Source: Kosakonia sp. BYX6
GTDB lineage: Bacteria; Pseudomonadota; Gammaproteobacteria; Enterobacterales; Enterobacteriaceae
DNA: 64,000 bases
Assembly (NCBI RefSeq): GCF_038449125.1
Contig: NZ_CP151800.1
Span: forward strand, 3,878,406-3,942,405
Reading direction: 5' to 3'
Shown here piece by piece: positions 35,781-45,107 of the stretch (position 1 is the first letter of the stretch; every line of letters begins with the position of its first letter). The position numbers were made by a program, and so were the translations under genes. The notes beneath the pieces were generated by a model that worked only from the letters and a program-made list of their open reading frames with translations, was not told the DNA's origin and did no database searches.

Positions 35781-36465
35781 TGTCACCTGGCTTTACCAAC
35801 ACCTGCCAATGCGCTTTACCCTCTCGGCCAAACAGGGCGAGCAGATTGCCGTTCTTGGGCCAAGCGGCGCGGGGAAAAGCACGCTTTTAAACCTGGTTGC
35901 CGGGTTTCTGACCCCGGCCAGCGGGACGATCGTGATCGAGGGTGAAGAACACACGACGACCCCGCCTTCGCGCCGCCCGGTATCGATGCTGTTTCAGGAA
36001 AATAACCTGTTCACCCACCTTACGGTGCGCCAGAACATCGGGCTGGGGCTGCATCCGGGGCTGAAATTGAACGCCGAACAGCAGAGTAAACTCAATCTGA
36101 TCGCCACAACCATGGGGCTGGAAACACTGCTCGACCGCCTGCCGGAACAGCTTTCCGGCGGCCAGCGTCAGCGTGTCGCGCTGGCGCGTTGCCTGGTGCG
36201 CGAACAGCCGGTGTTATTGCTCGATGAGCCGTTCTCGGCGCTCGACCCCGCTCTGCGCCAGGAGATGCTCGCGCTGGTGCAGGAAGTGTGCCGCCGCCAG
36301 CAATTAACGTTATTAATGGTGTCGCACAGTGTGGAAGATGCAGCGCGCATCGCCGCGCGTTCGCTGGTAATTGCCGATGGGCGCATTGCCTGGGATGGTT
36401 TAACCCGCGATTTGCTGAGCGGCAAATCAGCGGTATCAGAATTGTTGGGTATTCGCGGTCAGTGA
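35764..36465 (+). CDS. thiQ: ThiQ, thiamine ABC transporter ATPase
   Basis: ATPase that powers ThiBPQ uptake. The start [20 protein letters not shown] (ATG 35764) gives 233 residues, as in E. coli (232). Walker [11 protein letters not shown]-loop FQENNLF, signature [15 protein letters not shown], Walker [13 protein letters not shown] and H-loop MVSHS are all intact. Its last seven bases overlap the end of yabI on the opposite strand. Confidence 0.97.
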   Translation: MLRLIDVTWLYQHLPMRFTLSAKQGEQIAVLGPSGAGKSTLLNLVAGFLTPASGTIVIEGEEHTTTPPSRRPVSMLFQENNLFTHLTVRQNIGLGLHPGLKLNAEQQSKLNLIATTMGLETLLDRLPEQLSGGQRQRVALARCLVREQPVLLLDEPFSALDPALRQEMLALVQEVCRRQQLTLLMVSHSVEDAARIAARSLVIADGRIAWDGLTRDLLSGKSAVSELLGIRGQ

Positions 36466-37229
36466 CCGCGAATCACTTTGCCCAAAATGTTAAGGTAAAC
36501 CGGCATCAACGGGTGGTTCGCCAGCGCCACCGCTGCGGCGATGGCGGCGACCATCAAGCCCGGCGCCAGCCATAACAAACGTTGGCGCGGCAGATAAGCC
36601 GTTAAACGATCCACGCCCGCTTTCCCTGAACGCCACAAACGCCAGCACAACCAACAGGCCAGCCACAGCAGGATTGCGGTCAACAACAGCAGCCATTTGA
36701 AGTTGCCGCTTTGCATATCCGGCGGAATGTCGATTGCCGCACCGGCCAAAATCCCCGGCAGGAAGTAAAACGGTGGCCAGAGCAGGCAGCCGATAATATT
36801 GGGGGGTAAAAACTTACGCACCGGCAGATCCAGCATGCCCGCTACCATTGGCACCAGCGGGCGCGTCGGCCCCACAAAGCGCCCCACTAAAATGGTGAAC
36901 ATGCTGTGCTGATGCAGCGCGTGCTCGGTTTTATCGAGCAACGCTTTGTTCTTTTTCATAAACGACCAGCGGTGCAGCGGCGCTTTAAAACGCCAGCCCA
37001 GCCAGAACGAAATCCAGTCGCCGAGCAGGCATCCGACAATGCCCGCCAGCCACGCCTGCCAGAAATTAACGTCGCCGCTACCAATCAACGCGCCCAGCGC
37101 CGCCATCATCACCGTGCCAGGTAAAATCAGGCCGACTAAAGCCAGCGATTCAAAAAACGCCACCAGCGCAATGGCCGCCAGCGAGTAAGTGGCGGATTGG
37201 GTAATAAAGTGTTCCAGCAGCGCTTCCAT
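36459..37229 (-). CDS. yabI: DedA-family membrane protein YabI
   Basis: Inner-membrane DedA-family protein of 256 residues. Relatives help recycle undecaprenyl phosphate or flip phospholipids; a precise role for YabI is not settled. Family motifs: [18 protein letters not shown] near residue 26, the [17 protein letters not shown] segment, and [13 protein letters not shown] with acidic and arginine residues typical of DedA re-entrant loops. About five to six hydrophobic segments. Convergent with thiQ, overlapping by seven bases. Confidence 0.94.
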   Translation of the reverse strand: MEALLEHFITQSATYSLAAIALVAFFESLALVGLILPGTVMMAALGALIGSGDVNFWQAWLAGIVGCLLGDWISFWLGWRFKAPLHRWSFMKKNKALLDKTEHALHQHSMFTILVGRFVGPTRPLVPMVAGMLDLPVRKFLPPNIIGCLLWPPFYFLPGILAGAAIDIPPDMQSGNFKWLLLLTAILLWLACWLCWRLWRSGKAGVDRLTAYLPRQRLLWLAPGLMVAAIAAAVALANHPLMPVYLNILGKVIRGH

Positions 37230-37355
37230 AAGGTGTCCTGTTCAGCATGAAGGCTGGATTCTCCGGAGGTCATCCGCGAGCGTCAAGCTTTCAATTATCT
37301 GAATATTTACCCGTTATGTCAGATTGCAGGACAGATTATTGCCATTCTTTACGCT

Positions 37356-38201
37356 TCATTCACACCCGGCACGGAATTCGCTGGGGCTGGCACCGGTGCA
37401 TTTTTTAAACACTCGCGAAAAGTAGAGTTGATCATCAAAGCCGACGTTGCGCCCGACGCTGGCGATCGGCATGCGCGTGGTGCTCAGCAGCAATTTCGCC
37501 TGGCTGATGCGCTGATCTTCGCGCCAGCTCAGCACGCTGACACCCAGTTGCTGGCGAAACAGGTGCGATAAGCGCGACGGCGAGAGGCAAACATGTTGGG
37601 CTACGCTTGCGATGTCGAAATGGTTATCCGCCAGATGATCGCTGATGTACTGGCAAGCGTCGCGCACGCGGTTGTCCAGCGGCGGGTTCAACGATTCGTT
37701 GATCGCTTCCATGCGGCGTAACAGCAGTTGTTCCAGCAGGTTAATGGCGAGATGTTCGGCGTAGCGCCCGCCGCTTTGCCCGGCATCGATAATTTGCGCG
37801 AAAAGGTCGCGAAAACACTGCATATGCGCATCATCAGGGCGGTAAAATCCGGTTTGGGCAAACAGCATCGGCCAGTTCAGCCATTCATGCCAATAAGCGC
37901 GCGGGCGGAAGTACACCCATTGGTGATACCACTCCGAGGCGTCAGGATGGCGGCCGTAATGGTGAATTTCCCCCGGCGGGAACAGCAAAATGTCGCCGGG
38001 GCGGCAGACAAACTGTTTCCCCTGGTTCATTACTACGCCTTCGCCCCGCACCGTCAGATTGAGGATATACCCCTTCATCCCCAGCGGCCTGTCGATAAAG
38101 AAATCGAGATAGCTTTCAGAATCAATGGGTGTCAGCCCCGCCACCAGGTGCGCGTTAAACGAGTACCCAGGCAGCAATGGATCATTTTGAGATTCGGCCA
38201 T
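37356..38201 (-). CDS. araC: AraC, L-arabinose regulator
   Basis: Arabinose-responsive activator/repressor of araBAD. The start [20 protein letters not shown] gives 281 residues; upstream in-frame ATGs would add 27 residues not in the family. N-terminal cupin-type arabinose-binding arm and barrel (about 1-170, [19 protein letters not shown]), then two helix-turn-helix units ([20 protein letters not shown] and [20 protein letters not shown]). It ends at EFRAGCE, shorter than the 292 of E. coli K-12, as I recall for Salmonella and Citrobacter. Its 5' leader contains the O2 operator. Confidence 0.98.
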   Translation of the reverse strand: MAESQNDPLLPGYSFNAHLVAGLTPIDSESYLDFFIDRPLGMKGYILNLTVRGEGVVMNQGKQFVCRPGDILLFPPGEIHHYGRHPDASEWYHQWVYFRPRAYWHEWLNWPMLFAQTGFYRPDDAHMQCFRDLFAQIIDAGQSGGRYAEHLAINLLEQLLLRRMEAINESLNPPLDNRVRDACQYISDHLADNHFDIASVAQHVCLSPSRLSHLFRQQLGVSVLSWREDQRISQAKLLLSTTRMPIASVGRNVGFDDQLYFSRVFKKCTGASPSEFRAGCE

Positions 38202-38232
38202 AAACACATTACTCCTGTGCCCGACAAGGACA

Positions 38233-38249
38233 CCAATTGTCCATATTGC
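38233..38249. promoter_or_regulatory. araO2 distal AraC half-site
   Basis: CCAATTGTCCATATTGC matches the E. coli O2 half-site as I recall it and lies in the araC leader. Its centre is 208 bp from the centre of I1, close to the ~211 bp of E. coli and near 20 helical turns, so the AraC repression loop should form. Confidence 0.85.
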
Positions 38250-38374
38250 GAGTGCCGTCATTTCTCTGCCGCTGGCGGGCAAGGCGCGTAAACACTGGTA
38301 TTGCGTAATCCCGCCAGATAAAAGCGATTACGCCTTTTTATCGCCACAGAACAGGGGAAAAACGGATAACGAAA

Positions 38375-38407
38375 GTGTCTATAAAGGTGGCAGAAATGTC
38401 CACATCG
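38375..38407. promoter_or_regulatory. araO1 operator (AraC autoregulation)
   Basis: Two half-sites, AGTGTCTATAA and GCAGAAATGTCCACAT, align with E. coli O1L and O1R. AraC bound here represses its own promoter. Confidence 0.7.
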
Positions 38408-38408
38408 A

Positions 38409-38430
38409 ATTTTTGCACGGCGTCACACTT
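38409..38430. promoter_or_regulatory. CRP site of the ara control region
   Basis: TTTGCACGGCGTCACACTTT: the right half TCACA is perfect, the left half TGCAC is weak, as in E. coli. It lies just upstream of I1, where cAMP-CRP helps open the loop. Confidence 0.75.
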
Positions 38431-38440
38431 TGCGATGCCA

Positions 38441-38478
38441 TAGCAATTTTATCCATAAGATTAGCGAATCCTGCCTGA
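38441..38478. promoter_or_regulatory. araI1-I2 AraC activation sites
   Basis: I1 TAGCAATTTTATCCATA (38441-38457) and I2 TAGCGAATCCTGCCTGA (38462-38478) are direct repeats with 21-bp spacing, the layout needed for AraC dimers to activate pBAD. I2 overlaps the -35 (CTGACG). Confidence 0.9.
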
Positions 38479-38537
38479 CGGTTTTCGCCCCCGCTCACTA
38501 TCGTTTTTCTAACGGTTATTCTTATGGAGCAACAAGC

Positions 38538-40229
38538 ATGGCAATCACTATTGGCCTCGATTTCGGCAGCGATTCGGTACGCGCGCTGGCGGTAGACTGC
38601 ACATCCGGGGCGGAGATCGCCACCAGCGTCGAGTGGTATCCGCGCTGGCAGGAGGGCCGTTATTGCGACGCGCCGCATAACCAGTTTCGTCACCACCCGC
38701 GTGATTACATCGAATCAATGGAAGCGGCACTCAAAACGGTGCTGGCAGAATTAAGCGAGGCGCAACGCGCCGACATTAAAGGCATCGGCGTTGACAGCAC
38801 CGGCTCTACGCCCGCACCGATTGACGCAGAGGGCCGCGTACTGGCGCTGCGCCCGGAGTTCGCCGACAACCCGAACGCCATGTTCGTGTTATGGAAAGAT
38901 CACACTGCCGTTGAAGAAGCGGAAGCGATCACCCGTTTGTGCCACACCCCAGGCAAAACCGACTACTCGCGCTATATCGGCGGGATTTACTCCAGCGAAT
39001 GGTTCTGGGCGAAAATCCTGCACGTCACGCGCGCCGACAGCGCTGTGGCGCAGGCCGCCGCGTCATGGATTGAGCTGTGCGACTGGGTGCCCGCCCTGCT
39101 TTCCGGCACCACCAGCCCGCAAGCTATTCGTCGCGGGCGTTGCAGCGCCGGGCATAAATCGTTGTGGCATGAAAGCTGGGGCGGCCTGCCGCCTGCCGCG
39201 TTTTTCGATGACCTCGATCCGATTATCAATAAACACTTAAGCTGGCCGCTGTTTACCGACACTTACACCGCCGATCTGCCGGTCGGCACGCTGACCGCCG
39301 AATGGGCGCAGCGTTTGGGGCTGTCTGAATCCGTGGTGATTTCCGGCGGCGCGTTCGACTGCCATATGGGCGCGGTCGGCGCGGGCGCACAGCCCAACAC
39401 GCTGGTGAAAGTGATTGGCACCTCGACCTGCGACATTTTGATTGCCGACAAACAGAGCGTTGGCGATCGCGCCGTGAAAGGTATTTGCGGCCAGGTCGAC
39501 GGCAGCGTCGTACCGCACTTTATCGGCCTGGAAGCCGGGCAATCCGCCTTTGGCGATATCTACGCCTGGTTTGGTCGCATTCTCGGCTGGCCGCTGGAAC
39601 AACTGGCGCAACAACACCCGGAACTGAAAACGCAGATCAAAGCCAGCCAAAAACAACTTCTGCCCGCGCTCACCGACGCATGGGTGAAAAACCCGTCGCT
39701 GGAACATTTGCCGGTGGTGCTCGACTGGTTTAACGGCCGCCGTACGCCCAACGCGAACCAGCGCCTGAAAGGGGTGATCACCGATCTTAATATCGCCACC
39801 GATGCGCCTGCGCTGTTCGGCGGGCTGATTGCGGCGACCGCCTTTGGCGCCCGCGCGATCATGGAGTGCTTCACCGAACAAGGCATTGCGGTGGACAACG
39901 TCATGGCGCTAGGCGGGATCGCGCGTAAAAACCTCGGCGTGATGCAGGCCTGCTGCGATGTGCTTAACCGCCCGTTGCAGGTGGTGGCGTCTGAACAGTG
40001 CTGCGCGCTGGGCGCGGCGATTTTTGCCGCCGTTGCCGCAAGAGTGCATGCCGATATCCCGGCCGCGCAGCAGAAGATGGCGAGCGCCATTGAGAAAACC
40101 CTGCAGCCCGGAAACCAGGCACAACAGTTTGAACGGCTCTATCGTCGCTATCAGCAGTGGGCGACGAGCGCCGAACAGCATTATCTCCCTTCAGCCGCGA
40201 CAGTTTCGCAGGCCGCGTTAACTCATTAA
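38538..40229 (+). CDS. araB: L-ribulokinase AraB
   Basis: Phosphorylates L-ribulose to L-ribulose 5-phosphate; second step of arabinose breakdown. The start [20 protein letters not shown] (preceded by GGAGC) gives 563 residues against 566 in E. coli. FGGY-kinase features: phosphate loop [21 protein letters not shown], and C-terminal [18 protein letters not shown] with [15 protein letters not shown]. Upstream in-frame ATGs lie inside the I1/promoter region and are rejected. Confidence 0.98.
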   Translation: MAITIGLDFGSDSVRALAVDCTSGAEIATSVEWYPRWQEGRYCDAPHNQFRHHPRDYIESMEAALKTVLAELSEAQRADIKGIGVDSTGSTPAPIDAEGRVLALRPEFADNPNAMFVLWKDHTAVEEAEAITRLCHTPGKTDYSRYIGGIYSSEWFWAKILHVTRADSAVAQAAASWIELCDWVPALLSGTTSPQAIRRGRCSAGHKSLWHESWGGLPPAAFFDDLDPIINKHLSWPLFTDTYTADLPVGTLTAEWAQRLGLSESVVISGGAFDCHMGAVGAGAQPNTLVKVIGTSTCDILIADKQSVGDRAVKGICGQVDGSVVPHFIGLEAGQSAFGDIYAWFGRILGWPLEQLAQQHPELKTQIKASQKQLLPALTDAWVKNPSLEHLPVVLDWFNGRRTPNANQRLKGVITDLNIATDAPALFGGLIAATAFGARAIMECFTEQGIAVDNVMALGGIARKNLGVMQACCDVLNRPLQVVASEQCCALGAAIFAAVAARVHADIPAAQQKMASAIEKTLQPGNQAQQFERLYRRYQQWATSAEQHYLPSAATVSQAALTH

Positions 40230-40239
40230 GGACACGATC

Positions 40240-41742
40240 ATGACTATTTTCGACAAGTATGAAGTTTGGTTCGTCATTGGCAGCCAGCACCTGTATGGCC
40301 CGGAAGCTCTGAAACAGGTGACAAACCATGCCGAACAGGTGGTCAACGCCCTCAATGCAGAAGCGAAACTGCCTTGCAAACTGGTACTGAAACCGCTGGG
40401 GACTTCACCCGATGAGATAACCTCGATTTGCCGCGATGCCAACTACGACGATAAATGCGCCGGGATGGTGGTCTGGCTGCACACCTTCTCACCGGCCAAA
40501 ATGTGGATTAATGGCCTGGCCATCCTCAACAAACCGCTGTTGCAGTTCCATACGCAATTCAACGCGTCCCTGCCGTGGGACAGCATCGATATGGACTTTA
40601 TGAACCTTAACCAGACCGCGCACGGCGGCCGCGAGTTCGGCTTTATTGGCGCGCGGATGCGCCAGCAGCACAGCGTGGTCACCGGTCACTGGCAGGACAA
40701 ACGCGCGCATACCCGCATTGGCGCGTGGATGCGCCAGGCAGTATCCAAACAGGATACCCGCCACCTGAAAGTGGTGCGCTTTGGCGACAACATGCGTGAA
40801 GTGGCGGTGACCGACGGCGATAAAGTGGCAGCACAAATCAAGTTCGGCTTCTCGGTGAATACCTGGGGTGTTGGCGATTTGGTGCAGGTGGTGAATGCCG
40901 TTAGCGATGGCGATGTGAATGCACTGATCGACGAGTATGAAAGCAGTTACCGCCTGACCGCCGCCGCGCAAGTGCACGGCGAAAAACGCCAGAATGTGCA
41001 GGATGCGGCGCGTATCGAACTGGGTATGAAACGCTTTCTCGAAGAGGGCGGTTTCCATGCATTCACCACCACGTTTGAAGATTTGCACGGCCTGAAACAA
41101 CTGCCCGGCCTCGCGGTACAGCGCTTGATGCAGCAAGGCTACGGCTTTGCGGGCGAAGGCGACTGGAAGACCGCTGCCCTGCTGCGCATTATGAAAGTGA
41201 TGTCCGGCGGCCTGAACGGCGGCACCTCCTTTATGGAGGATTACACCTACCACTTTGAAGACGGCAACGACCTGGTGCTCGGCTCGCACATGCTGGAAGT
41301 TTGCCCGTCGATCGCTCTTGACGAAAAACCGACGCTGGATGTGCAGTTCCTCGGCATCGGCGGCAAAGCCGATCCGGCGCGCCTGATCTTCTCCACCAAA
41401 ACCGGCCCGGCGATTAACGCCAGCCTGATTGATCTCGGCGATCGTTTCCGCCTGCTGGTCAATTGCGTTGACGCGGTGAAAACCCCGCACGATCTGCCGA
41501 AACTGCCAGTGGCCAACGCGCTGTGGAAAGCGCAGCCGGATCTGCCGACCGCATCCGAAGCGTGGATCCTCGCCGGTGGCGCGCATCACACCGTCTTTAG
41601 TCAGGCGTTGACGCTGGACGATATGCGCCAGTTTAGCGAGCTGCACGACATTGAGCTGACAGTGATTGATAACGACACCCGCCTGCCAGCGTTCAAAGAC
41701 GCGCTGCGCTGGAACGAAGTGTATTACGGTTCAAAACGTTAA
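40240..41742 (+). CDS. araA: L-arabinose isomerase AraA
   Basis: Mn-dependent isomerase converting L-arabinose to L-ribulose in the cytoplasm. 500 residues as in E. coli, from [20 protein letters not shown]. Active-site regions: [27 protein letters not shown] (Glu and His ligands near 333 and 350) and [13 protein letters not shown] (His near 450). Ten bases after araB. A REP palindrome separates it from araD. Confidence 0.98.
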   Translation: MTIFDKYEVWFVIGSQHLYGPEALKQVTNHAEQVVNALNAEAKLPCKLVLKPLGTSPDEITSICRDANYDDKCAGMVVWLHTFSPAKMWINGLAILNKPLLQFHTQFNASLPWDSIDMDFMNLNQTAHGGREFGFIGARMRQQHSVVTGHWQDKRAHTRIGAWMRQAVSKQDTRHLKVVRFGDNMREVAVTDGDKVAAQIKFGFSVNTWGVGDLVQVVNAVSDGDVNALIDEYESSYRLTAAAQVHGEKRQNVQDAARIELGMKRFLEEGGFHAFTTTFEDLHGLKQLPGLAVQRLMQQGYGFAGEGDWKTAALLRIMKVMSGGLNGGTSFMEDYTYHFEDGNDLVLGSHMLEVCPSIALDEKPTLDVQFLGIGGKADPARLIFSTKTGPAINASLIDLGDRFRLLVNCVDAVKTPHDLPKLPVANALWKAQPDLPTASEAWILAGGAHHTVFSQALTLDDMRQFSELHDIELTVIDNDTRLPAFKDALRWNEVYYGSKR

Positions 41743-41748
41743 GACGTA

Positions 41749-41816
41749 CCGGGTGGCGGTTTCGTAGGCCGGATAAGCAAAGCGCCATCCGGCATGTGAT
41801 GTGAACCGCCCTCCGG
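41749..41816. repeat. REP element between araA and araD
   Basis: Core palindrome GCCGGATAAGCAAAGCGCCATCCGGC (41768-41793) nested inside an outer imperfect stem CCGGGTGGCGGTT (41749-41761) / AACCGCCCTCCGG (41804-41816). It lies inside the araBAD transcript. REP sequences at such spots can protect upstream mRNA ends, so araD may be expressed differently from araBA. Confidence 0.85.
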
Positions 41817-41833
41817 CAACGCAGGAGAATCCC

Positions 41834-42529
41834 ATGCTCGACGATCTCAAACGGCAAGTGCTGGAAGCCAACCTGGCACTGCCGAAACATAACCTGGTCA
41901 CCCTGACGTGGGGCAACGTCAGCGCTGTGGATCGCACGCGCGGTGTACTGGTGATTAAACCCTCTGGCGTCGATTACAGCGTGATGACCGCCGAGGATAT
42001 GGTGGTGGTCAATCTCACCACCGGGGAAGTGGTCGAAGGTAACAAAAAACCGTCGTCAGATACCCCGACACACCGCTTGCTGTACCAGGCTTTCCCGACC
42101 ATTGGCGGCATTGTGCATACCCATTCGCGCCACGCCACCATTTGGTCGCAGGCGGGCCAGCCCATCCCGGCGACCGGCACCACGCACGCCGACTATTTCT
42201 ATGGTGAAATCCCCTGCACCCGCAAAATGACCGATGAGGAAATCAACGGCGAATACGAATGGGAAACCGGCAATGTGATTGTCGAAACCTTCGACAGAAA
42301 CGGCATCGATCCGGCGCAAATGCCGGGCGTCCTGGTGCATTCCCACGGCCCGTTCGCCTGGGGGAAAAACGCCAATGACGCGGTGCATAACGCCATCGTG
42401 CTGGAAGAAGTGGCCTATATGGGCATTTTCTGCCGCCAGCTCGACCCCAGATTGCCCGCCATGCAACAAACGCTGCTCGATAAACACTATTTGCGCAAAC
42501 ACGGCGCGAAAGCCTATTACGGGCAATAG
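41834..42529 (+). CDS. araD: L-ribulose-5-phosphate 4-epimerase AraD
   Basis: Zinc enzyme of the class II aldolase fold that turns L-ribulose 5-P into D-xylulose 5-P. The start [20 protein letters not shown] (after CAGGAG) gives 231 residues. Zinc ligands in [10 protein letters not shown] (His95, His97) and HSHGPFAWG (His171); phosphate site KPSGVDY and SSDTPTH. The TAG stop is directly followed by a LexA box belonging to polB. Confidence 0.98.
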   Translation: MLDDLKRQVLEANLALPKHNLVTLTWGNVSAVDRTRGVLVIKPSGVDYSVMTAEDMVVVNLTTGEVVEGNKKPSSDTPTHRLLYQAFPTIGGIVHTHSRHATIWSQAGQPIPATGTTHADYFYGEIPCTRKMTDEEINGEYEWETGNVIVETFDRNGIDPAQMPGVLVHSHGPFAWGKNANDAVHNAIVLEEVAYMGIFCRQLDPRLPAMQQTLLDKHYLRKHGAKAYYGQ

Positions 42530-42545
42530 CTGTATAAAACCACAG
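42530..42545. promoter_or_regulatory. LexA (SOS) box of polB
   Basis: CTGTATAAAACCACAG fits the consensus CTGT-N8-ACAG exactly. It starts at the base after the araD stop and is 58 bases from the polB start, as for E. coli polB (dinA). Confidence 0.93.
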
Positions 42546-42557
42546 CACATCACATTC

Positions 42558-42588
42558 AACCAGGCTATAATCTCGCCTGGTTTTGTTT
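42558..42588 (+). terminator. araBAD terminator hairpin containing a TATAAT box
   Basis: AACCAGGC (42558-42565) and GCCTGGTT (42575-42582) form a perfect 8-bp stem followed by TTGTTT. The nine-base loop contains TATAAT (42566-42571), a perfect -10 hexamer for polB just right of the LexA box. The same piece may end araBAD and start polB. Confidence 0.7.
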
Positions 42589-42602
42589 GATGAGAGCATG
42601 CT

Positions 42603-44960
42603 GTGGCGCAGGCGCAAGAAGGCTTTATTTTGACCCGGCACTGGCGGGATACTTCCGACGGTACTGAGGTGGAGTTCTGGCTGGCAACGGACAACGGTCC
42701 GTTGCGCGTCGTGTTGCCTGCGCAAGAATCTGTGGCGTTTATTCCCGCAGCCCAGGTGGAAAAAGCAAAACTGCTGCTGCGCGCTGAAAACCACTGGCGC
42801 CTGACCCCGCTCAATCTTGTCGATTTCCATCGCCAACCCGTGTACGGCCTGTATTGCCGCGCCCATCGCCAGTTGATGCGCATTGAAAAAATTCTGCGCG
42901 ACGGCGGCGTGACGGTTTATGAAGCCGATGTACGCCCGCCGGAACGTTTCCTGATGGAGCGCTTTATCACCGCGCCGGTGTGGGTGGATGGCGAATCGCG
43001 CGGCAACGCGCTGGTCAACGCCCGCCTGAAACCCAGCCCGCACTATCACCCACCGCTGAAATGGGTTTCGCTGGATATCGAAACCAGCCGCCACGGCGAG
43101 CTTTACTGTATCGGCCTTGAAGGTTGCGGCCAGCGCACGGTGTATATGCTCGGGCCGGAAAACGGCAACGCGCAGGAACTGGATTTCGACCTTGAATATG
43201 TCGCCAGCCGCCCGCAATTGCTGGAAAAACTCAACGCCTGGTTTGCCGCGCACGACCCGGATGTGATCATCGGCTGGAACCTGGTGCAGTTTGATCTGCG
43301 GGTGCTGCAAAAAAGCGCCGAGCGTTACCGCGTGCCGCTGACGCTCGGGCGGTACGGCAGTGAACTGGAGTGGCGCGAGCACGGGTTTAAAAACGGTATT
43401 TTTTTCGCGCAGGCCACCGGCAGGCTGATTATTGACGGCATCGAAGCGCTGAAATCCGCGTTCTGGAACTTCTCCTCTTTTTCACTGGAAACGGTGTCGC
43501 GCGAACTGCTGGGCGAAGGGAAAGCGATTGATAATCCCTGGGACCGGATGGACGAAATTAACCGCCGTTTCGCCGAAGATAAGCCCGCACTTGCCACCTA
43601 CAACCTGAAAGATTGCGAACTGGTCACGCGCATCTTCCACAAAACAGAAATCATGCCGTTTTTGCTGGAACGCGCAACGGTGAACGGTTTGCCTGTCGAC
43701 CGCCACGGCGGTTCGGTTGCCGCGTTTAGCCATCTCTATTTTCCGCGCATGCACCGCGCGGGCTACGTCGCGCCGAATCTCGGCACGATTCCGCCGCAGG
43801 CCAGCCCTGGCGGTTATGTAATGGATTCGCGCCCCGGCCTGTACGACTCGGTGCTGGTGCTGGATTACAAAAGCCTTTATCCGTCGATTATCCGCACCTT
43901 TTTGATAGACCCGGTCGGGCTGGTGGAAGGCATGGCGCAGCCGAATGCGGCGCACAGCACCGAAGGGTTTCTTGGTGCGTGGTTTTCACGCGAAAAGCAC
44001 TGCCTGCCGGGGATTGTCGGGCAAATCTGGCACGGGCGTGATGAAGCCAAACGCCAGGGCAACAAGCCGCTGTCGCAGGCGCTGAAGATCATTATGAACG
44101 CCTTTTACGGCGTGCTTGGCACCAGTGCCTGTCGCTTCTTTGATCCTCGCCTCGCGTCGTCGATCACCATGCGCGGGCACGAGATTATGCGTCAGACTAA
44201 AGCGTTAATCGAAGAGCAGGGCTACGACGTGATTTACGGCGACACCGACTCCACCTTTGTCTGGCTAAAGAAAGCGCACAGCGAAGAAGATGCAGCGAAA
44301 ATCGGCAAGCAACTTGTCGAATTGGTTAACACCTGGTGGACGGCGCATTTGCAGGCGCAAGGGCTGGAGAGCGCACTGGAACTGGAGTTCGAAACCCATT
44401 TTTGCCGTTTCCTGATGCCGACTATTCGCGGTACGGATCAGGGCAGCAAAAAGCGTTACGCCGGAATGATTCAGGAAGGCGATAACCAGCGCATGGTGTT
44501 TAAAGGGCTGGAGACGGTACGCACTGACTGGACGCCGCTGGCGCAGCAGTTCCAGCAGTCGCTCTACCTGCGCGTATTTCGTAACGAGCCGTATCAGGAT
44601 TATGTGCGGGAAACCATTGCCAGCCTGATGGCGGGCGAACTTGACGCGCAACTGGTGTATCGCAAGCGCCTGCGCCGCCCGCTGGCGGAGTACGAGCGCA
44701 ATGTGCCGCCGCATGTTCGCGCGGCAAGGCTCGCCGATGAAGAAAACCAGAAACGCGGTCGTGCGCCGCAGTATCAGAATCGCGGCACCATCAAGTATGT
44801 CTGGACCACCGGCGGGCCGGAACCGCTGGATTACCAGCGCTCGCCGCTCGATTACGATCACTATTTGAGTAAACAGCTACAACCGGTCGCCGACGGAATT
44901 CTGCCTTTCCTTGATGATGACTTTGCTACACTCATTACAGGACAACTGGGGCTATTCTGA
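42603..44960 (+). CDS. polB: DNA polymerase II
   Basis: SOS-induced B-family DNA polymerase for lesion bypass and restart. GTG start ([20 protein letters not shown]), 785 residues; two extra residues after MAQA relative to E. coli. The 3'-5' exonuclease motif [16 protein letters not shown] is near residue 155. Polymerase motifs [13 protein letters not shown] (A), [12 protein letters not shown] (B) and [10 protein letters not shown] (C) are intact, and the C-terminal QLGLF is the clamp-binding peptide. Preceded by a LexA box. Confidence 0.98.
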   Translation: MAQAQEGFILTRHWRDTSDGTEVEFWLATDNGPLRVVLPAQESVAFIPAAQVEKAKLLLRAENHWRLTPLNLVDFHRQPVYGLYCRAHRQLMRIEKILRDGGVTVYEADVRPPERFLMERFITAPVWVDGESRGNALVNARLKPSPHYHPPLKWVSLDIETSRHGELYCIGLEGCGQRTVYMLGPENGNAQELDFDLEYVASRPQLLEKLNAWFAAHDPDVIIGWNLVQFDLRVLQKSAERYRVPLTLGRYGSELEWREHGFKNGIFFAQATGRLIIDGIEALKSAFWNFSSFSLETVSRELLGEGKAIDNPWDRMDEINRRFAEDKPALATYNLKDCELVTRIFHKTEIMPFLLERATVNGLPVDRHGGSVAAFSHLYFPRMHRAGYVAPNLGTIPPQASPGGYVMDSRPGLYDSVLVLDYKSLYPSIIRTFLIDPVGLVEGMAQPNAAHSTEGFLGAWFSREKHCLPGIVGQIWHGRDEAKRQGNKPLSQALKIIMNAFYGVLGTSACRFFDPRLASSITMRGHEIMRQTKALIEEQGYDVIYGDTDSTFVWLKKAHSEEDAAKIGKQLVELVNTWWTAHLQAQGLESALELEFETHFCRFLMPTIRGTDQGSKKRYAGMIQEGDNQRMVFKGLETVRTDWTPLAQQFQQSLYLRVFRNEPYQDYVRETIASLMAGELDAQLVYRKRLRRPLAEYERNVPPHVRAARLADEENQKRGRAPQYQNRGTIKYVWTTGGPEPLDYQRSPLDYDHYLSKQLQPVADGILPFLDDDFATLITGQLGLF

Positions 44961-45107
44961 ATTTTTTGCTACACGAATCGGTCTATACGAAAGGAATTGC
45001 TTCCAGTACCATAGCGCCCTTCCTTTTTCTGGCCCCAAATTTTTACGACCGCCTGCCTCCAGGCGGTGACGAACTATTGCCTGCAATTTGAGATATAGAG
45101 TTCATTT

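Larger units (their letters stand above)
38202..38537. other. araC-araBAD divergent control region
   Basis: 336 bases without a gene, holding araO2, the araC promoter area, araO1, the CRP site, araI1-I2 and the araBAD promoter in the same order as E. coli. Individual sites are listed separately. Confidence 0.9.
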
